From NCBI GenBank assembly GCA_024579835.1, contig CP102060.1:2021558-2085557 (forward strand): a stretch of 64,000 nt of DNA. Direction: 5' to 3'. Made by a program: the position numbers and the translations under genes. Below, in pieces: positions 61,187-64,000 of the stretch (position 1 is its first letter; the number at the start of each line of letters is the position of its first letter). Under the pieces are notes generated by a model, which was given only the letters and a program-made list of their open reading frames with translations, had not been told where the DNA came from and searched no databases. The DNA comes from Clostridiaceae bacterium HFYG-1003. Lineage in GTDB: Bacteria > Bacillota > Clostridia > Clostridiales > Clostridiaceae.

Positions 61187-61579
61187 ATGAAAGAAACAAG
61201 CTGCCTCTTTTGTCAACTGGTCCAGGATCATCCCGTCCAGGAGAATGAGTACTTCTATGCCCGCTTTGACAAGTACCCGGTTACTCCGGGACATCTCCTG
61301 GTTATACCCAAACGCCATGTCGAGACCCTGTTCGAACTCAGTGAAGTGGAACGAAGCACTCTATTTCCATTCATCGAGGAATGCAAGAATCTCCTGGAAG
61401 AACAATTTTCTCCCACCGGTTTCAACTTCGGAGTGAATCAGGGCCAGGCTGCCGGACAGACCATCCCCCATCTCCATATTCATCTGATTCCCAGATATCC
61501 GGGAGATCTGCCGGATCCGGAAGGCGGAGTCCGGGGAGTGATCCCCGGAAAGAGAAAGTATCGGAGCTCACCAGAATAA
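61187..61579 (+). CDS. HIT-family nucleotide hydrolase
   Basis: A 130-residue histidine-triad protein. The catalytic HLHIHLIPR motif follows GVNQGQAAGQTIPH, and the N-terminal CLFCQLVQ start and LLVIPKRHVETLFEL segment are typical of Hint-like enzymes that hydrolyse AMP-linked phosphoramidates or dinucleoside polyphosphates. AAGGAG sets the start at 61187. It lies 76 bp after the helicase and shares its terminator, so the two are probably one transcript. Confidence 0.87.
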   Translation: MKETSCLFCQLVQDHPVQENEYFYARFDKYPVTPGHLLVIPKRHVETLFELSEVERSTLFPFIEECKNLLEEQFSPTGFNFGVNQGQAAGQTIPHLHIHLIPRYPGDLPDPEGGVRGVIPGKRKYRSSPE

Positions 61580-61599
61580 CAGAATAACTCCCCCATCAA

Positions 61600-61647
61600 G
61601 AAGCGACGAGCCGGATCCTCCCATGAGAGGATCCGGCTCGTTGCTTC
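61600..61647 (+). terminator. strong terminator of the helicase/HIT unit
   Basis: 21-bp stem 61600-61620 with 61627-61647, six-base loop, then TTTTT. Confidence 0.88.
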
Positions 61648-61654
61648 TTTTTCG

Positions 61655-61759
61655 CTATCCGGCCAGCTGGATTAGCCTACGGAGAGTGAAATAAATCAAT
61701 AACAGGAAGAAAAACGGAATCAACAGCAGCATCAGGATCAGTTTGCCCAGTACACGCAT
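61655..61759 (-). CDS. possible 34-residue single-span membrane peptide
   Basis: An ATG at 61757-61759 opens a frame MRVLGKLILMLLLIPFFFLL ending LIQLAG, TAG at 61655-61657: basic N-terminus, one strong membrane helix, basic tail (TLRRLIQ). GGGTGATG lies five bases upstream, and a TATGAT -10-like hexamer is present about 40 bases ahead. Could be a small regulatory membrane protein or a type I toxin-like peptide. Confidence 0.4.
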   Translation of the reverse strand: MRVLGKLILMLLLIPFFFLLLIYFTLRRLIQLAG

Positions 61760-61923
61760 TTTTCATCACCCAGCCCATTTATTTATTGGGTCGATCATAC
61801 CACTTTGTCTGGACAATTCGTAAAGCCCGATAACCATTCGACTTTCCCACCAGCAGGCTTCATAATCCCTTACAGCACAACTTCGAATAAAATTATCCCT
61901 GTTACAGCAGATAATTCCCATCC
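61760..61923. other. spacer
   Basis: Contains the putative promoter of the small peptide (TATGAT near 61798-61803 on the minus strand) and a CCCA/TGGG small hairpin. No other gene. Confidence 0.35.
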
Positions 61924-62622
61924 CTACTGTTGACTGGACAGAAACAGGCGGATCGCCTCAACGGTTTGGTTCTGCTGGGATTCGGCCGAAATTGCGGCAT
62001 CGAGGTCCCCTTTCTGCTTGCCATAGTTGCCGAACTGGGCATGGTTGCCGCCTTCTATGGCAATCACATGTTCCGTATAGTTGATCTTGTCTGCCACTTC
62101 CGTATTCAGGGTTCCATATACTGTCAATGTTTTCGAGGCTGGATAATTGCCATAGAGGTAAGCACCCATCAGGATCAGGCCTTTGATCTTTTGAGGATTG
62201 CTCGAAGCGTACTGGCTGGCCATCGCTCCGCCCAAAGAATGTCCGCCGACATACCAGTTCTGAATCATGGGATGTTGAGCCATGATCCGATCTGCTGCAT
62301 TTGAATCAAACACGGCCAGGTTGAAGGGCATTTCCACCAGGAAACAGGTGATGCCGGTTCGCTCTGTGATCTGATCAAGCAGCGGCAAATACGCCAGGTA
62401 TTCGACTTTTCCACCGGGGTAGAAAATCAGGGCCGTGTCACTGGCTACATCCGATTCGACAATCAGATACCGGTCCTTTTCCGTAATGTCTGCCGTCTCC
62501 AGAAGCGCTTTGGCTGAAGCATCCGCCCGATAGTAGTCAGACACATATACGAAGAAAGCGCCGGTTAATGCCAGGATCAGGATCAGCAAGCCCAGCAGGA
62601 TCTTTTTCCAGATTTGTTTCAT
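61924..62622 (-). CDS. membrane-anchored alpha/beta hydrolase
   Basis: A 232-residue alpha/beta hydrolase. Residues 5-28 are a membrane anchor or signal sequence (ILLGLLILILALTGAFFVYV) placing the enzyme outside the membrane. The oxyanion-side TALIFYPGGKVEYLAYLPLL, nucleophile elbow GHSLGGAMAS and late GGNHAQFGNYG with the catalytic histidine are all present. It matches the alpha/beta hydrolase_5-type family of small esterase-like proteins; the substrate is unknown. GAGGTG six bases before the ATG at 62622 fixes the start. Monocistronic. Confidence 0.83.
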   Translation of the reverse strand: MKQIWKKILLGLLILILALTGAFFVYVSDYYRADASAKALLETADITEKDRYLIVESDVASDTALIFYPGGKVEYLAYLPLLDQITERTGITCFLVEMPFNLAVFDSNAADRIMAQHPMIQNWYVGGHSLGGAMASQYASSNPQKIKGLILMGAYLYGNYPASKTLTVYGTLNTEVADKINYTEHVIAIEGGNHAQFGNYGKQKGDLDAAISAESQQNQTVEAIRLFLSSQQ

Positions 62623-62926
62623 GTTAATCACCTCACCGTCACATCTTACTGGTTCATTAGAAGCAGATCGTTTTTCAGGGACTCCAGTTTAAACCATACT
62701 TTAACTATACACAGCCTGCGCTCTGATCCCACTCCATCCGATAAAAATTAACTTTATTGCGCTCCGGACCTGTTCATTGCGTCCGCTGTTCATGTCCTGG
62801 AACGATACTTATAATTTTCGCTTGTTGGAACACCCCGACAGGAAGTCATCGGATGACGGAAAATAGTAAAAACACTCGGAGCAGGATCATTTGATCCTGC
62901 TCCGAGATAAATAAGAATACTTGTGC
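62623..62926. other. intergenic region
   Basis: Contains only the promoter side of the hydrolase gene and the terminator at 62875-62906. Confidence 0.45.
62875..62906 (-). terminator. terminator of the YjiH-like gene
   Basis: 15-bp perfect stem CTCGGAGCAGGATCA with TGATCCTGCTCCGAG, then TGTTTTTAC on the minus strand. Confidence 0.85.
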
Positions 62927-64000
62927 TTACATGAATCCCAGCAGTCTCGCGAAGAGAGCCGCGAAAATAATGCCAAGGACGGTTCTCTCAAAGAATACAA
63001 CCACCAGTTCCCATAACTTCAGAGGAAGTTTGGTGGCCATCATCACAACGATGGTTTCTGAGAAGAAGATAATCTGCACGATGGATACCGCAACTACGAC
63101 ATATCTGGCTCCGGGATGGATCAGATCGACGTTGTTCTTGATCAGAAGAACGGGCAGGAACATCTCCGCGATTCCAACCGGGAAGGAAGGAGCGATTTCC
63201 TGAACATTCGGGATGCGCAGCAGGTGCAGCAATGGTTCAAATACTTTCCCCAGGTATGTAAAGAACGGCGTCTTTTCCGCAATAATCAGTGAGGATGTAC
63301 CAACGGCTGCAAGCAGGCTCAGCACCTTGGGAATGACTTCCATTCCGTCCTTCAGACTCGAGACAATTTCTGAGGGCAGCGGGTTTGCTGTGTAGGCTTT
63401 TTTCGCCATCCGGTGGACACCGGTAACAAAAATATTCTCTCCGCTGACAGATGTGGTTCTCCGATCTTCTTCGGTCTGGACTTTCCCGTCCAGATAAACA
63501 TCTTCTTTTTTATTGAACGGGGGCATCCGGGCTATCAAAGCACTGATGACCATGGTCAGGAAGAGCGATGAGAAGTAGACTGCTAAAAAGCGATCTTCCA
63601 GTCCGGCGGTCTGAATGACCATATAGGCAAATCCGACGCTGACGGCACTGAAACCGGTCACAACCAGAACCGCTTCTTTGATGGTATACACGCCCTGACG
63701 ATACAGCTTGCTGGTGATCAGAACGCCCACCGAGGAGGAACTGACAAAAGAGGCAATGGCGTTTACGGCAGCTCTGCCCGGCACTTTCCAGACCGGTCTC
63801 ATCAAAGGTTCCATTAAGGATCCGATCAAATCAATAAAACCGTAGTTCAGCAGAAACGGCATGCACACACCGCTTACGACAATGATCCAGAACACCGCGA
63901 CCACGATCGCAGGAATGATCGTTCCTCCGGTTGCGGGGCCTACAATTACTTCGGGAAACTTGACAGGCGTGGTTTTATTCAAGGTAAACGCCAGGGTGAA
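62927..64000 (-). CDS. YjiH/nucleoside-recognition (Gate) membrane protein, 5' end cut
   Basis: At least 357 residues of a polytopic membrane protein of the YjiH family, which contains nucleoside-recognition Gate domains. Conserved parts are FVSSSSVGVLITSKLYRQG, SVGFAYMVIQTAGLEDRF and PSFPVGIAEMFLPVLLI, with eight or so membrane segments. Relatives are about 440 residues, and the frame stays open to the right edge, so about 80 N-terminal residues are outside the window. The transported substrate is unknown. Confidence 0.82.
   Translation of the reverse strand, partial: FTLAFTLNKTTPVKFPEVIVGPATGGTIIPAIVVAVFWIIVVSGVCMPFLLNYGFIDLIGSLMEPLMRPVWKVPGRAAVNAIASFVSSSSVGVLITSKLYRQGVYTIKEAVLVVTGFSAVSVGFAYMVIQTAGLEDRFLAVYFSSLFLTMVISALIARMPPFNKKEDVYLDGKVQTEEDRRTTSVSGENIFVTGVHRMAKKAYTANPLPSEIVSSLKDGMEVIPKVLSLLAAVGTSSLIIAEKTPFFTYLGKVFEPLLHLLRIPNVQEIAPSFPVGIAEMFLPVLLIKNNVDLIHPGARYVVVAVSIVQIIFFSETIVVMMATKLPLKLWELVVVFFERTVLGIIFAALFARLLGFM

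Noticed and set aside
1-64000. CRISPR array
   Set aside because: The tandem repeats seen have no regular unique spacers of 30-40 bp and no cas genes are nearby; the two-copy 50-bp-period repeat at 30275-30346 is degenerate outside the 22-mer.

Overview
The window looks like chromosomal DNA of a strictly anaerobic, Clostridia-like member of the Bacillota. The evidence is a monomeric [FeFe] hydrogenase with a TSCCP-type H-cluster motif, AGGAGG-type ribosome binding sites before nearly every gene, an MsmX-type shared sugar ATPase, a Bacillus-like frl operon, selenium-trafficking genes and an iron alcohol dehydrogenase. Base composition is intermediate, with AT-rich intergenic stretches. No rRNA, tRNA or CRISPR array was seen. 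Both edges cut genes: a lipoprotein on the left and a YjiH-type membrane protein on the right.

Left third (1-24 kb): an ECF S-component; an ABC exporter; a DUF1801 protein; a choloylglycine-hydrolase-type amidase; a minus-strand block of gamma-glutamyltransferase, two half-size chromate-family transporters, a metallophosphoesterase and a MalY-type C-S lyase; a methyltransferase-GNAT fusion with a GT4 glycosyltransferase; a truncated ABC ATPase; a four-gene selenium-trafficking operon (cysteine desulfurase-like, YedE-like, TusA-like, DUF3343) behind a recognisable promoter; a CobW-type GTPase with a thioredoxin-like partner; an unrecognised secreted protein; and a minus-strand run of GIY-YIG, YccF, methyltransferase and HD-phosphohydrolase genes.

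Middle (24-41 kb): a three-gene transposon (AAA ATPase, DDE transposase, DUF6431) sits directly upstream of the HD gene. It is followed by a DUF523/DUF1722 protein, a peptidase T-like enzyme and an AbgT transporter. Then comes a complete fructoselysine operon (frlB, frlO, frlN, frlM, frlD, frlR), with the shared ATPase MsmX and a PucR-type regulator divergently placed. The operon would import Amadori products, phosphorylate them and split them to glucose 6-phosphate and the amino acid.

Right third (41-64 kb): a dicarboxylate/amino-acid symporter, an iron alcohol dehydrogenase, a RidA plus D-threonine-aldolase-type pair, a YfcC transporter interrupted by an in-frame stop, a YgeY-type selenium-linked M20 hydrolase, the hydrogenase operon, an SDR, a TspO-like membrane protein, an FAD-oxidoreductase remnant, a SWIM zinc-finger gene interrupted by an in-frame stop, an LRR lipoprotein, a nuclease-like/helicase/HTH protein with a HIT hydrolase, and a small hydrolase.

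Two themes deserve attention. Three reading frames between 47 and 57 kb are broken by a single in-frame UAA while coding-like sequence continues beyond it. Short degenerate tandem repeats (6, 9, 12, 15, 19 and 21 bp units) are unusually common at gene ends and between genes. The best candidates for less-described biology are the nuclease-like/helicase/HTH protein, the methyltransferase-GNAT fusion, and a possible short RNA in the transposon end.
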